Part shown: one piece after another, positions 1 through 12,500 of the stretch
How positions within the stretch are numbered: position 1 is the first letter of the stretch
How the letters are laid out: every line of letters starts with the position of its first letter
Assembly: GCA_023974075.1 (NCBI GenBank)
Contig: CM043793.1
Coordinates: 3,668,001-3,732,000, forward strand
DNA from: Chaenocephalus aceratus
Taxonomy: Eukaryota; Chordata; Actinopteri; Perciformes; Channichthyidae
Direction of reading: 5' to 3'
DNA: 64,000 nt
Program-made: the position numbers and the translations under genes
The notes under the pieces: model-generated
Databases searched by the model: none
What the model was told of the DNA's origin: nothing
Seen by the model: the letters and a program-made list of their open reading frames with translations, nothing else

Positions 1-109
1 CTTTGACGCCTTCTAGAACGATCCCGATGTCCTCCGGTTCATCAGTGGAAGCATCTTTAAGAACATAAATCCCCACAGTCGTGTCCTTGATGGCGCCTTC
101 ATCTGTGTC
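1..109 (-). pseudogene. SAMD3-like exon (left edge, incomplete)
   Basis: On the minus strand the acceptor is a T-rich tract ending ACAG at 110-114. The exon then reads DTDEGAIKDTT, VGIYVLKDASTDEPEDIGIV and LEGVK in one open frame to the window edge. The block VGIYV...EDIGIVLEGV is a conserved C-terminal block of the SAMD3-like family. It enters in phase 0, matching a phase-0 donor of the 583-678 exon. The rest of the exon and the stop codon lie outside the window. Confidence 0.55.
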
Positions 110-582
110 CTGTAAAAAAAACCCCGCAAAATGTAAGCAAATAAGACCTAAAACCAAGCCCCATCAAGAAAAAATGAAATAAAATAAGGGAAGGCATAGT
201 ATAGATCTAGCCATGGCAAGTTGAACATTAATTACAGCAGAACATGAATCAATCTGGTGATCTTTAAGCTGGCTATGCCCTACTGAGTATAACAAGTGGG
301 ACACGTCCTTGTGTGGCACTAGTTGCCGTGTTCACTTATTAGTTTGTTAAAATGCTCTAAGGTAAATATGTATGCAACTACTCCACAAGTATAATAGGAA
401 AAATTGCAATTCCAAATGTATTAAGTTAATTCAAGCAGCAACGATGAAATATTGAATGTAATATTTCATAATATGAAACAAAAACCACCCACTATATTTT
501 CAATGAACAATTTCAGCCCAAGAGATCATGTATGAAAACAAAAGTGAAGAGAAGTATAAAAGAAGCAGGCAGATTCATGTAC
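110..582. other. Intron of SAMD3-like locus
   Basis: AT-rich sequence between two exons of the minus-strand locus. No coding potential, repeat family or RNA gene is recognised. Confidence 0.4.
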
Positions 583-678
583 ATACCACATATTCTCGCA
601 CAAGGTCTTTGGATCTTCCGCCATGGAGATGCATAGTCCCTTGATGATAGACTCGCGTCCAGCATCCACATCATCACA
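583..678 (-). pseudogene. SAMD3-like exon
   Basis: This 96-bp minus-strand exon follows a TTTCAG acceptor and reads CDDVDAGRESIIKGLCISMA then EDPKTLCENMWY. The 'GLCISMAEDP' block corresponds to a conserved 'LCxYLNEDP'-like block in the family. Phase-0 continuity with the next exon needs the weaker donor GTACAT. The stronger-looking GTATGT three bases away would shift the frame into a stop. This is either a poor natural donor or one more sign of decay. Confidence 0.55.
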
Positions 679-1473
679 CTGAAAGTAAATGTACTTGATT
701 AGTGTCTTATTACAGGTCTTGTGCTTTAATTCAAGTCAACTACTGCTGTGAACTGTCATTTGGATACATATTACTTTGAGAATACAACATCACAGTTCCT
801 AAGAAAGTGCAAGCCCTGCTGTCAGCTCCACATCCCCTGGACATCTTTCTCAAATTGTGGTCAGTGGATATACGAGTTGAATTATTATATATCACATTTA
901 AAATTGAGATGGATAGATTGCTCAAGACAGGGTCAGTTAAAGCTACAATGTGTAGAATTAGGGTGTTTTAGCTAAACGTGTGGTTAGAGAGGGAATGGCA
1001 ACGCTCTACTCAATCAGGGAATCTACGGTGGCACTGAAGGACCAAAAAGTAGCACTGTGTGTTAGAGCTGCTGTCAGCCGGCACTCTGGTCACTTTCACT
1101 GCGGAGCTACTACACTACTGAAAGGAGAAAGATACAACAAAGAAAAAGCAGTAATGGTCTCCTTGGCGATGAGCACTTTTTGTGTGCCATTCTTGCAAAT
1201 AAATTATGTAATAACTCAAATGTAAAATATTGTAGCATCACTTTTCACAATTCTAAAATTTGTGATTCTCAAAAATTGTTTTCAAAATAATTTATGTTTA
1301 TAGGTTATTCTTCTTCTTAGCCTTTATTTAACCAGGTGAAAGCCTCTTGAGATCAAAAGATCTCTTTTTCAAGGGTAACCTGCAGGACATTAGTTACACA
1401 TGTAACATAAAAACAACAGAACAACAATAAGGATGACATACAACATAATGTACAGGGTACAGTTTACAAAACT

Positions 1474-3230
1474 CTATTTACAGTGACAGGTACCATGAGT
1501 ATCGAACAGCATGTCACCCAGCTGAGTTTCAAAGTGATGCAGGGGAACCAAAATGCTCATTTTTAAACAGGTTTGCAGACTGTTCCAATTTAGTGGAGCT
1601 GCACATCTAAAAGCTTTCTTCCCTAAGACAGTCCTAGCACTTGGCACATTTAATAAAACAACATCATGAGATCTCAGGCAATACTTACTTTCAATTCGTC
1701 GAGAGATCAGAGAGCAGATATAAAAAGGTAGTTTACCCAACATGGCTTCATAAATGAACATGTACCAATGACTGAGCCTCCGTACAGTTAGTGAAGGCAG
1801 ACCTGCCTTGGCATACAGGGTACAGTGATGAGTAAGTGCTTTACAGTTAGTAACACATCTCAGAGCACTGTGATACGCAGCATCTAACTTTTCCAGGCAA
1901 TGGGCAGGTGCATTCATATAGACCAGATCCCCATAGTCCAGCACAGGTAAAAAGGTCACAGTGACTAGCCTTTTCCTGGCTTCAAATGAGAAACAGGACT
2001 TGTTCCTGTAGAAGAAACCTAGCCAAACCCTCAGTTTTTTAAGCAGATTAGTGACCTGAAGTTTAAAAGAGAGACAATCATCAAGCCAGATACCAAGGTA
2101 TTTGTAACAGGCAACAACTTCAAGTTTTGTTCCTTGCGTAGTTACAATATCTAAAACAGGCTCTGGTGTCTTTTTAGCTTTTGAAAAGAGCATTACCTTG
2201 GTTTTATCCACATTTAAAAGAAGCTTTAGTTCAGAGAGCTGAGTCTGAATAAGTGTTAAAAACAGCCTGTAATTTAACAACAGCCTCTCTAATGGAGGGA
2301 CCTGCACAATACATCACAGTATCATCCGCATAAAAATGTAAAGTAGCTTCATCCACATTTTCACCTACGCTGTTAATATATATGGAGAATAAAAGTGGTC
2401 CTAAAACAGAACCTTGTGGTACACCATTAGACATGTTTAACCACTCAGAAGACAGTCCATCAAAATGAACACATTGGGACCTTTCAGAGAGGAAGTTCAC
2501 AAACCACCGCAAGGCTGGATATGCCAATACTGGGTAGCCTCTGCTTTAAGATGCGATGATCAACGGTGTCAAACGCTTTGGAAAGATCAATAAACAGAGC
2601 TGCACAACTCTGCTTATTATCTAAAATACTAGAAATGTCATTTACCACTTTCATCGTGGCAGTGATGGTGCTGTGTTTCTTTCTGAAGCCTGACTGATGT
2701 TTAGACAGGATGTCATTTGTACATAAAAACTCCTTTACCTGTTCACTCACAAGTCGTTCGAGCACCAATTTAGAGATTGGCCTATAGTTATTTAAAATAG
2801 TTGCCTCCCCTCCTTTTAGCAAAAGCAAGACATAAGCAGACTTCCATACTTTTGGAATTGCATTCGTGCTGAGGGAGAGGTTAAAAAGAGAAGTAAGAGG
2901 TAGAGCAATAAAATCTGCAGCTATCTTTAAAAAGAAAGGTTCTAAGTCGTCCGGGCCAGCCGGTTTCCTAGGATCTAGCTTAGATAAGGCTTCATGAACA
3001 ACATTGACAGTAAAAGGAGTAAAACTGAAAGGGTTTTCCAGACCACATTGTTCAGAGTCACGGATTGGGGTGTCCACAGAAGCAGAGTTAGTCACAGAAT
3101 CAAACATAGAACCGCAGGACACAAAATGCTCATTAAAGCAATTTAGCATAGTGGCCCTGTCCGATATAGTGCCAGATGCTGTGGTAAGGCACGGAGGTAG
3201 CTCATTACGGATATCACCGGTGGATATCGA
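1474..3230 (-). pseudogene. LINE ORF2 part 2: reverse transcriptase and C-terminus
   Basis: Three successive frames together carry the RT. Frame 1 (about 3230-2510) has LDPRKPAGPDDLEPFFLK, NNYRPIS, KHQSGFRKKHST and ALFIDLSKAFDTVDH (first catalytic Asp). Frame 2 (about 2527-2240) has NGVPQGSVLGPLLFSIYIN and LHFYADDTVMY (catalytic DD). Frame 3 (2307-1474) has LNVDKTKVMLFS, YKYLGIWLDD and a C-terminal region ending in WNSLQTCLK. Order and spacing are those of CR1/L2/Rex-type elements. Frame changes near 3230, 2510 and 2240 make it a pseudogene. Confidence 0.8.
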
Positions 3231-4392
3231 TTTTTATTGCTTTCCAAAATGTCCTAGGATTATTTAGGTTTTCTGTGGTAACTGACAAATAGTACTTCGA
3301 CTTTGCACTTTTGACATTTGAAGTGAATCTATTCCTTAGCTGCCTAAAACGCAGCCACTCTATCTCTGAGCCTGATTGCCTAGCCTTTGCCCAGGCCTTG
3401 TTTCTCTCATGAAGGAGACTAGACAGCTCAGCAGAAAACCAAGGATTGTCTCGTCCCTTTACTCTAAATTTACGCAGGGGTGCATGTCTATCAATGATCT
3501 CCATAAAACCAAGATAAAAATAAGACCATGCGGTTTCCACATCAGCACACAGATCGATTTTACCCCAATCAAACCCAAACAGATCATGCTCAACAAAATG
3601 TTTTTTGTCTCTCTTAATGATAATGCGAGGTTTAACCTTTTGGACCTTAGTGTCCCTAATTGTGGCTACAACACATTGATCGCTCAGATCATTTGCAAAT
3701 ACTCCCACAGATGAATATTTATGGGGAACATTAGTTAAAATGAGATCAATTAGGGAGGATTTATTAGGGGACTTAATGTTTGGGCGAGTAGGACTGTCAA
3801 CAATCTGAGTAACATTCAATGAGATACAAAGGTTTTTAAAATCCTCTGACACTGCAGTTAACCAGTCCCAGTTAAAATCTCCAAGTAGCACTATTTCCTT
3901 GTAGTCTAGTTGTGATAAAAGATTTGCTAGCGAAGACAAGGAGTCCTTGCCAGCTGAGGGGGGTCTGTAACAACTCACTATCATGACCTGTTGACCCTTT
4001 GCCACTTCTATATTTATGGCTAAAAATTCAAATTGCTTACTGATCGATTTGGAAACTAATGTGGTTACACTGAACTTATTCTTAACATAAATGGCAACGC
4101 CACCACCTTTATTAGGCCGGTCAGTACGATACACATTAAAACCATTTAAGGCAATGTCAGAGGCCAAAATAGACTTGTTTAGCCATGTTTCTGATAAAAC
4201 AATGACGTCAGCGTCAGTCGAGCTCGCCCAGATACGGACAAAATCTAGTTTACCTAACAGACTGCGCACATTCAAGTGGATGAAACCCAACCCAGACCTA
4301 GCTTTAAAATCAGCAGGAGTAGCGATCTGACTATTACTACTGGGCGGACCAGGGTTAGGTTGTACATTTCCTGACAGTAATAACAACAACAA
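3214..4392 (-). CDS. LINE ORF2 part 1: APE-type endonuclease
   Basis: A 392-residue open frame beginning with a leucine run and a 2A-like SGNVQPNPGP, then an exonuclease-endonuclease-phosphatase domain. Visible blocks are GFIHLNVRSLLGKLD, DVIVLSETWL (catalytic Glu), a YRTDR..GGGVAIYV segment, CYRPP, and LLGDFNWDW (catalytic Asp/Asn). A SxLIDLILTN block and a DHxxV-like motif degraded to LSDQCVV follow. After residue ~385 the frame stops and the protein continues in another frame near 3230. The enzyme nicks target DNA for target-primed reverse transcription in active relatives; this copy is interrupted. A conventional ATG start is not clear: a stop precedes the frame and the first residues come from TTG/CTG codons. 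Confidence 0.8.
   Translation of the reverse strand: MLLLLLSGNVQPNPGPPSSNSQIATPADFKARSGLGFIHLNVRSLLGKLDFVRIWASSTDADVIVLSETWLNKSILASDIALNGFNVYRTDRPNKGGGVAIYVKNKFSVTTLVSKSISKQFEFLAINIEVAKGQQVMIVSCYRPPSAGKDSLSSLANLLSQLDYKEIVLLGDFNWDWLTAVSEDFKNLCISLNVTQIVDSPTRPNIKSPNKSSLIDLILTNVPHKYSSVGVFANDLSDQCVVATIRDTKVQKVKPRIIIKRDKKHFVEHDLFGFDWGKIDLCADVETAWSYFYLGFMEIIDRHAPLRKFRVKGRDNPWFSAELSSLLHERNKAWAKARQSGSEIEWLRFRQLRNRFTSNVKSAKSKYYLSVTTENLNNPRTFWKAIKIDIHR
4345..4374 (-). other. 2A-like NPGP motif in LINE leader
   Basis: The residues SGNVQPNPGP follow a run of six leucines at the start of the endonuclease frame. The ribosome-skipping 2A consensus is DxExNPGP. Here NPGP is intact, but the Asp and Glu positions are Asn and Gln. 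2A-like sequences are established in some CR1/L2-type LINEs. Whether this variant would work is unknown. Confidence 0.5.
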
Positions 4393-5110
4393 AAACAGGC
4401 ATCTTTTCCTCTTAAATTACACAAATACATTGTCATCTAATTTAGAAACACCGGAAAAGTCTGCGAGAGTGTGATTAGAGTTTAAGAAGCAGTCCTGAAG
4501 AACCATCATCGCAGGAAAACAAAAAAGACAATCATATTTTGTCGAGCAGATTGACTGTGACAAGGCAACTGGTAATTGTTTGAGCAACACATCCGAACCT
4601 TTGCAGGGAATGCCCACTGCGGGTGGCAGAACAGACCTGAATCCAGTAGTCTTCTCAGAATGACTAGAGATCTTCTCATAGTCCAAAACAGTTAACAGGC
4701 ACAGCAGAATCCCGATATGGGCCATTTTCCAAGACCAGCACACAGTATCCGCGATGTTCCTGGAGCAAAATCAGCACAGCAGCAAAGGACAGGTGAAAAC
4801 AGCAGCGTGGAAGCGCTCCGGTCCCTCCGTGGTATCCCCGAGGTGAAAGCAGGCCTCTGCAACAGCAGAACCAGGACAGGTGGAAAGCAGGCCCCAGCGG
4901 TGGTAAAATCCTCCTGCGTACAGCAGCACACGCCCGGTGGAAGCAGGCCAAGCCCGAAGCGTGGATCCACTCCGTCTCTCCGCGACGACTCCGGGGTAAA
5001 AACCTCTCCAGTACACCCTCTACAGGTGGGAGCAGGCCTCCGTAGATTGCAGATCGCAGGCAGCAAACAGGTGTGTGTATTCATAATTGTGAGAATCCTG
5101 TATCACTTAC

Positions 5111-5267
5111 ATTAGCCATTTGCAAAATTATTGTTTCCAGCCAAGTGACCCACGCTGCCTCCTCGCTTTTGGAACAGCTTCATCAGGGTGCCAGAGTGGA
5201 GGTCCAGCTGAGACAGGAATTTTGATTGTAGTGGCTTGGTCGTGATTCTCTTGAATTCAGAGTTGAT
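5111..5267 (-). pseudogene. SAMD3-like exon with frameshift
   Basis: Minus-strand exon between a TTTTCAG acceptor and a consensus GTAAGT donor. It reads INSEFKRITTKPLQSKFLSQ, LDLHSGTLMKLFQKRGG, then meets TAA in the same frame. Dropping one G near 5138 gives LETIILQMAN up to the donor, which matches the family and enters the next exon (CDDVD) in phase 0. This is the third single-base lesion in the locus. Confidence 0.6.
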
Positions 5268-5460
5268 CTGAAAATGCATAAAAGCAAAAAGGAATTTGAT
5301 CATTGTTTAACATTAGGGAGAAAACAACCACCACACATACTGGAGACCAGGGTGACGTTAAAAAGCACAAATGAATTATATAAAATCAGTTAAAGTGATG
5401 GATTTCCTTTTATCAACTTCAAAATTCAGGATGAAAAACCGAGCATGGGATAAGCCTTAC

Positions 5461-6026
5461 CTCAGAGACTTCAAACAGAGCAGGCCACCTTGCCATGAAA
5501 TCCTCCACCATTGGACCATCACAAACAACTTCATGTCTTCTGAGTGCAAAGGTCTTTTCCATCTTGAGTTTCACAATGTCTCTGTTGTTCCTCTTCTTTG
5601 CATCTAAAAGTAGAGCTCTCTGCATAGCTTCCAGACTCTCCTCAGTTTCTGCAATTGGGTATGTTGGGCAAAAATTCACCTCTCTCTTTGCCTTTTTGAC
5701 GCCAAAAGCTGCACTTTTCTTTCCCGCAGGTTTTTTTTTTTAAGGAGTTCACTGTCACTTCTGGACAGCCCAGTTTTCTCAGGTGTGTGCGGTAGTTGGA
5801 TAGTTTATACTTTAAACTGGTCTTCCATCCGCCACATCCAGTGCAGGACCCCTTCTCAGATGAACACGGATGTGTTTTGATAAGACTTTGTGCCAACTCT
5901 TCCATCTCCTTATCAGTGACATATACTTTATACTTCACTATTTCCTGCACTAAACGATCAAGGATGGCTGACTTCAACTTCGGCTCTAGCATAAGCACAG
6001 TGCCATTTTGAACATAAGTTAAGCCC
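5461..6026 (-). pseudogene. SAMD3-like large exon, 3' portion
   Basis: Reads YVQNGTVLMLEPKLKS through WKTSLKYKLSNYRTHL to PEVTVNSLKKK. It then shifts frame at an 11-T run (5731-5741; ten would keep the frame) into NFCPTYPIAETEESLEAMQ ... VVCDGPMVEDFMARWPALFE, ending EVSE at a GTAAGG donor (5455-5460). The conserved blocks match the SAMD3-like family. The upstream edge is the hAT insertion site; the exon resumes at 13507. A sequencing error in the homopolymer is possible for this one lesion. Confidence 0.65.
6019..6026. repeat. hAT target-site duplication, left (TTAAGCCC)
   Basis: The 8 bp TTAAGCCC immediately before the element terminus are repeated exactly at 13499-13506. Eight bp is the hAT superfamily duplication length. 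Confidence 0.9.
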
Positions 6027-6077
6027 TAGAGATGTCCCGATCGCGATCCCCGGATCGGCCCCCGATACTGGGTTTTA

Positions 6078-9000
6078 AGCATAGACTGTATATATAAATG
6101 GACGTAGGGTCCGTGACGTCACCCATAGGAATCTGCAGAGTTGCCGTGAAGCCCTTAGTAGGCGGAGTCGGCCACTAACGGCTCAACAGTGACGTCAGAG
6201 TTCAACTCCCGCCTTCTCCAAATAAGGGCAAAGAGGCGGAGACGAGGCGGGACCTGCTGCCACCCAGCTGGAAGTTCCAGAGCAAGCTGAAGCTACCAAG
6301 CTAAGCTAACATGCTCCCCATCTGCACACTGCCGTCGCATTTTACGTTTCTAAGGTAAGTGGCCATGAAACTATTCAGCAAAACTATAAATAATAATCTA
6401 AGTTATTGAGTTTTTAGCATAATACTTCAGAATCTTAAAACCCCTTAACGTTTGTATGCAATTGTGCTAAATTCAACTCTGGAATCAAGCAAATATTAAT
6501 ATGTTTGCATGACATTAGTTATTTATATTTTGATATCACTTAACCATACGTTTAATACATTTAAGTCAAGCTAAGGTACATGTGATGTTAGCTAGTTAGT
6601 GCTCTTACCTGTGAGGCCTCCTCCAAACAGCATAATAACCAGACTGTATTATTCAAACTAAGTACCAGTTCTAGATCCTTGACTTTAGACAAATAATTCA
6701 AAAGACAAAATGTATTTAAAGACCAATCTTTATTTGAATGTGCCTCTTAACCTGAGATATTAGTTATACAGTAATAGTATTGACAATCTAAAAAAACTGA
6801 GCAACTCAACAGTCAACTTTATGTTTCTTATTGTCTAAAGCATTTATTATTTTCATTTCCCCCCTCTCATATTCAGTGTGGACAGATTGAGACAGCGTGG
6901 TGTCCAGAGGGCTGCAGAGACTTCAGGGAGAAACCTCCGTGTGATGGACGTCCAGTCTGTTGGTTTGGAGAGGACTGAGGGTCTTTCCTCAGCGAGGAGG
7001 ACCAGGGCTGATGAAGGAGCCCATGCTGGGCAAAGCTGATACCAATTGCACAGGCCTAGTCCGTCACTTTATTTGACTAAATGTGTTTACTTATACATTT
7101 AATAGATTTACACCTTCTGTCCATATGTGCTTTTTATTTAAAACATTTGATTAACTTTTGGTTCACATTTCAATAAATTGTATTTGTATTTGCACTCCTT
7201 TTGTCCATTATTCTTACTGAACATGTTAGATTACACATTCCCATCTGACTGAAGATTGGCCCCATTTATTTGTGACGTTGCAAACTCTGCGGTACAAGGC
7301 ACAAGTGATGTGAAGCTCATAAAGTGAGGCAAATAGAAATAATCAGCGGATGGAGTGTAGATGTGGAAATAGCTGTATTCGATCAGCTGACTGTTTTTAC
7401 AATAAAAGTTGTTTATAGTGAATGTCCTGTACTGGTCTTAAAATCTCATAGCATCAGCTTTTAATGATCCTCTTGGATGTTCTTCTTGACCCTCAGAGAA
7501 GGAGAACATGTCGTGTCTTTCAGGCATGTCCTTTCCTAACAAAAATGACAGGAAACATAAAACATATTATTGCAGAACAAGTGTGTTATTTATGAAAGTG
7601 GTGTGTTTGTGTGTTTAGGGGCTGTAGATATCATTATTTTGTAATTGTAATGTTTTTTTTTTTATTTAAACAATGAGCTACAAAGACAATCAGATTATGA
7701 ATGAACAGTATGATGTTCATCAACATTGAAATATATGTTATTATCAAAATAATATTTAACTGTTATCAAAACGTAGTGCAACTGTAGAAGCTTGCTCTGT
7801 TGTCTCACTGAAAGAATCACTTTTACCACGTTTTTTTACAGACAATATTGAGAGATAAATCTTTGCCTTCAATACATTACATTAGAAAGCTGACAAGTCA
7901 TATTGCTAAATATCTAAATGTAACTTTTTGCATGGAAAAACCCCTCAACTTAACTGATGTGTAGGTGATCTAGTATTTAGTATTGTTTATTGGAATGTAT
8001 ATTAGTGCATTCAAGTCAATACTTCATTCATTTAAACCAATATCTTTCTTGATTCTTTGTACAATAAGAACAAAAGAGTCTTTGTACCTGTGCTGAAGTT
8101 CACTGCTGTGAGGAGTCCAGTTCTGTCTCTCACTCTCTGGTCCAGCCTGTCTGCATCACCTGGACACCTTAAACAAACAGATATATATATGTAAAGTACC
8201 ATGTGTACAAACAATATAACTGATTCTCTTCTGTTGGACATGTTGGATTGTGTATTGTCCGAGTCAGGGTCCTTTTTATTTTACTGTAACTTTGGAAGTT
8301 GTGTTACCAATGCTTACTGTTTATTTGATACCCATTTGGTAATGCAATTAATAAAAACAACAAGGTTTGGGTTCGTTCTTCAGATGACTGTGACGTTAAC
8401 GTGTAAGCTCGATAATGCTCCAGCTCAACCAACCATATTGTAATATCTAAGTAATCATCTTGAAATATGACATTAATAATTGTAATATACACACATCTTG
8501 TGAGGTTGATTTCACATACACTACTTCGACGTTAGCTTGTCTACATACTTGAGCATAGCCAATTTAAATTAACCTTAGCGATGCATACAGTTCCTCCTAC
8601 ATAATAAAATATCTCTAAGTTACAAGGATGTAACCTTATTTTATCAACCTCAAACAGAAGCCGTTTGTTCAACAGTATTATCCCACTTAACACTTGTCTA
8701 TTTCGTTTTAACCTTTATATATACAGTCTATGATTTTAACTTGGAGGGTACGATTACAATCGTTAGCATCGATGTAGCTACCACTAGCTTACATGCTAAC
8801 CCAAGCCTTACCATTCATTACGTAGCTGATTAAAATCATTAACACATAAATAAAGCACTCGAATTTTACTTACCGCATTCATGCACCGTCTGTTTTAACC
8901 GCAGAGCGAGTCACAATACTCCGATATATAAGCATGAAGAACAAACAACCACGGCCGGCTACAAGTTGTGTTCCCTGGATGAGCTGAGCAGGCAGAGTCC

Positions 9001-9385
9001 CTGTAGCTAGCTTCACGGAGCAGCTAGCAGAGAGACAAGAAGCTAACAGCGGCAGGCACTTGATAGAGCCGTCACTCAACGTGACCACGCCCTAATCTAT
9101 GCACACACTTTAAGACCTAATATAAATAAAAGGGTCGCGTTAGAAAACAATTCACTCTCAGATCCATAATCATGAAGGTGGAATCTAACTATATCGATAA
9201 TAAAATGTATGGAGCCAGGGAGAGAAACATGTTTTTTTCTGCTGTAAAGTTGGGCATTTTAACATGGGGGTCTATGGAAATTGCTCCTTTCTGCAGCCAT
9301 CGCCTATCGGCCAATATATGAACTGCAGTGTGTGACACTTCCGTATTGGCTTCCCGGCTCTACCCCACAGTTTGCCGCTTGGTTT
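6078..9385. mobile_element. Composite repeat inserted in hAT left arm
   Basis: hAT end sequence (...GGTTTTAA) is interrupted after ~50 bp and resumes at about 9379 with GGTTTTAA again, so an 8-bp duplication is plausible. The insert begins CATAGACTGTATATATAAA, and the inverse TTTATATATACAGTCTATG occurs at about 8712-8732. The right part (9210-9378) carries a TTTTAACATGGGGGTCTATGG segment typical of a widespread fish repeat. I see no protein-coding domain. Polyadenylation-type AATAAA signals occur, so a non-coding transcript is possible but unproven. Confidence 0.45.
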
Positions 9386-9550
9386 TAAGGTGGATCGGGA
9401 TCGGCAGATCCAATTAAATGTCATGGCCGATCCATATTTAATATTTCCCATGATTCCATTGTTACGTTGTTTGTCGTTGTTGTTCTATTGCATCAGCCGC
9501 CATTATCGAGTTGGAAAAGTGGAACGGACACATATCGTTAGCTAGTTAAA

Positions 9551-12500
9551 ATGTCTGCAGTTGGCATCATTTTAAAAATAATTACAAGTGAGTTGCCGAC
9601 TGCGACATGCAAAGTCTGTGGTGTGGAAGTCTCACGAGGTGGTGCTAACAGGGTCTCCTACAACACCACAAACCTAATAAAACATCTTAAAAAGCACCAC
9701 CCCGACGAACACGCCGCCTACTGTAAAGCGACAGCGACTGATGGACTCCATCAACAAACACTGCGGGACAGCTTGAAACGAAAGGATTTACTTCCTCGAG
9801 ACTCCGAGAGATTTCGCAAGATTACTGAGCTGATTGTGGAGTGCATAGCAGAGGACGACCAGCCAATTTCACTTGTGGAAAACTCCGGTTTTTGTCGTCT
9901 AATAAATTATTTGGAGCCACGTTATGGGATGCCATCCCGCCATTACATTGCTGAAAAAGACATCCCAGCCCTGCACACCAAGGTGCGTGAACAAGTGCAG
10001 CGGCACCTAAAGGAGGCTACCTCAATCACCCTCACCACAGACCTGTGGAGTTCAGGTGTAGCCCCGATGTCGCTCCTCAGTCTGACCGCCCACTGGATAG
10101 ACTCCTGTTTTACTTTGCACAACGTGGTGCTACATGCAAGTGAGCTGCGTAGCTCTCACACTTCAATGCGTATCCGGAATGCTATAGAAGAGATGCTCGC
10201 CAAGTGGGACATCGATAATGACAAGGTGCATGTTGTTATGAGGGACAACGCCGCCAACATGAAGAGAAGGTAAGCCTTCTTGTTATTGACCACTGATGTT
10301 TAGCTACGCGTTACCCACGTCAGTAAAGTTCATGCTAATTCCGTCAACAGCATCTTTTAATGAATGGTCATGGGGTAAACTTCCATTTGATGATTTGACA
10401 TGATATACTGGATGTATATTAAATGTTCCCTATTCCCAATTATAATTACGTGTGCCCTGGATTTATTTAAAAATGATGTCTAGATAACGTCTTTTAGACG
10501 GCAACCACGTCGGAAAAGTTAGCCTAGCTTGTTGTCAGCTAACTCACGTCAGCTTCGCCACTAGCACTAGTTGTTATTGCGACAGCAAAGAATTAAAACG
10601 AAACATTAATATCCTGTTTTATGTCTTATCTATGACTACAGGCTTTCAATACGTTTGTTAGATTTGGAAGTAGCCTACCATTTTAATGACAAAACAGCTA
10701 GTTTTGAGAGGCTACCTATCAACAGGAAAAATATTCAGTGCAACTTTTGAGATGTTAAAATCTGAAAAGTCTCATCAGATCATAATGGTTTGGAGGTATA
10801 ATGCAGATGGTGGACCATAGTGTATAAATTACTCACAAATGTTATGTAAATTTCCCGAGGTTTGTTTAATAAGTTAAGGAAAGTCCAGAAATGTATGTAA
10901 GTCAATGAGAGGTAAAGACGTTACCTCTCATTGACTTGCATACACTGCTATCAGTTTTGCAACCAGCAGATGGCTGCGCTCTATTTGATACTATTGTAAC
11001 ATCGACTGCTTATTTTCCTCACTGACCAGTATCAATAGGCTATTGATAGTCATCTATCTATCTCTCGCCATCATCCTCTCTCCCAATCTCTCGACTGTAG
11101 GCATTTGCAGACATGGGGGTGCAGAGCCTGGGCTGTTTCGCACACACACTCCAACTCGTGGTCATCCAAGGCCTTCTCGCCCAGCGAAGCATCATCAATG
11201 CTGTCGCCAACGCACGGAAGCTTGTGGGTCATTTTAAGCATTCCCCAAAGGCCTACTCCATCCTCGAAGACATTCAGGTGGTTATCATTATTAGTAGTAG
11301 TAGTACTATGTTATCTTTTTAGTAATTGCACTTTCCCCCCTCCCTGTCATGTCATTGTAAAGCAATCCATCATTAGGCTACACTAGTGTTGAAAGGATGT
11401 TAGCCAACAAATAATTAACCTAAATATAGAAGCATTTTGAGTGGCCTACTAGAAAAGCGATACACACAGCTGATTTATTTTAATTATTATCATTATTATT
11501 ACTTTACAGAAAGACCTGCACATGCCAACACAACGACTCCAGCAGGACGTGTCAGTCAGATGGAACAGTACTCAGTACATGATGCTGGTAGGCTATATGG
11601 ATGGATGGAAGGAATGAATGCAAAGAATTAATAGATTTTTTTACATGTGAATCAGCCTAAATAAATACATTTAGATGTGAGGTATATAGTTCTACTTGTA
11701 TTTTACACATGAATGTTAAACTAACATTTATTTACTTATTTTGCAGATCCTTCTTCAGCAAAAGAGGCCGCTCAGTGTCTATGCAGCGGACCACGACCTT
11801 CCATGCATGCCCTCTGCCAACCAATGGGCGCTTATGGAGAAGGCAGTTGTGGTCTTGAGTCCATTTGAAGAGCTGACGAGGGCAGTGAGTGCTGCGACTG
11901 CGAGTGCCGCGGATGTGATCCCTGCAATAACTGTCCTCAAGCGTCATCTTTCCCGTGAAGAGAGCACAGATGCTGGAATCAAGACTATGAAGAGAACACT
12001 TCTTGAGGCTGTCACTGAGCGCTTCGACTACGCTGAGACTGAACCAATCTACTCCGTTGCTACATTGGTTGACCCAAGATACAAAGAAAGGCAAGTCCTG
12101 TTAGATTCCAAACTTATTTTGCGATATATAATTGCTCAGGCCTAATTAATTCACCACTTGATTATTAATTATCAAATAACATCAAAATAAATGTTCCAAA
12201 TGTTGTTCTATGACATTGACAACAATAACTTCGATATGCTAAGAGAACGACAAAATATGTTAGGAAACAAATAATCCTTTTTAACTAAATGAAATTCTAT
12301 CCATTTTCAGATTCTTCACAAGTCCAGACCACCAGGAGCTTGCCAAGGAGGCTCTCATTAGAGAGGTGGAGATCATGGAGAGAAAGAGGAAGGCTGGCAG
12401 TGAGGTGTCTGCAGAAGAGCCACCAAGAAAGTCACCACGTCGAGGCGGTGTAGGCTGTGCAGCTGCAAACAGCAGCTTTGTCAGTCTATATGACGAGATC

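Larger units (their letters stand above)
1303..5070 (-). mobile_element. CR1/L2-type LINE (near full length, frameshifted)
   Basis: This is a non-LTR retrotransposon on the minus strand, inside an intron of the SAMD3-like locus. In transcription order it has a GC-rich 5' region (about 4690-5070), an APE-type endonuclease (4392-3214), a reverse transcriptase and C-terminal region (about 3230-1474), and a 3' tail around 1303-1400 with a TTTATTTAACCAGG-type motif common at L2/CR1 ends. The RT active-site box is FYADD. At least three frameshifts (near 3230, 2510 and 2240) interrupt the ORF, so the copy is inactive. I cannot separate CR1, L2 and Rex1/Babar clades by eye. Target duplications were not resolved. 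Confidence 0.8.

Noticed and set aside
4676..5115. Several overlapping ORFs up to 132 residues, both strands
   Set aside because: GC-rich 5' region of the LINE; no recognised ORF1 domain and composition explains the open frames.
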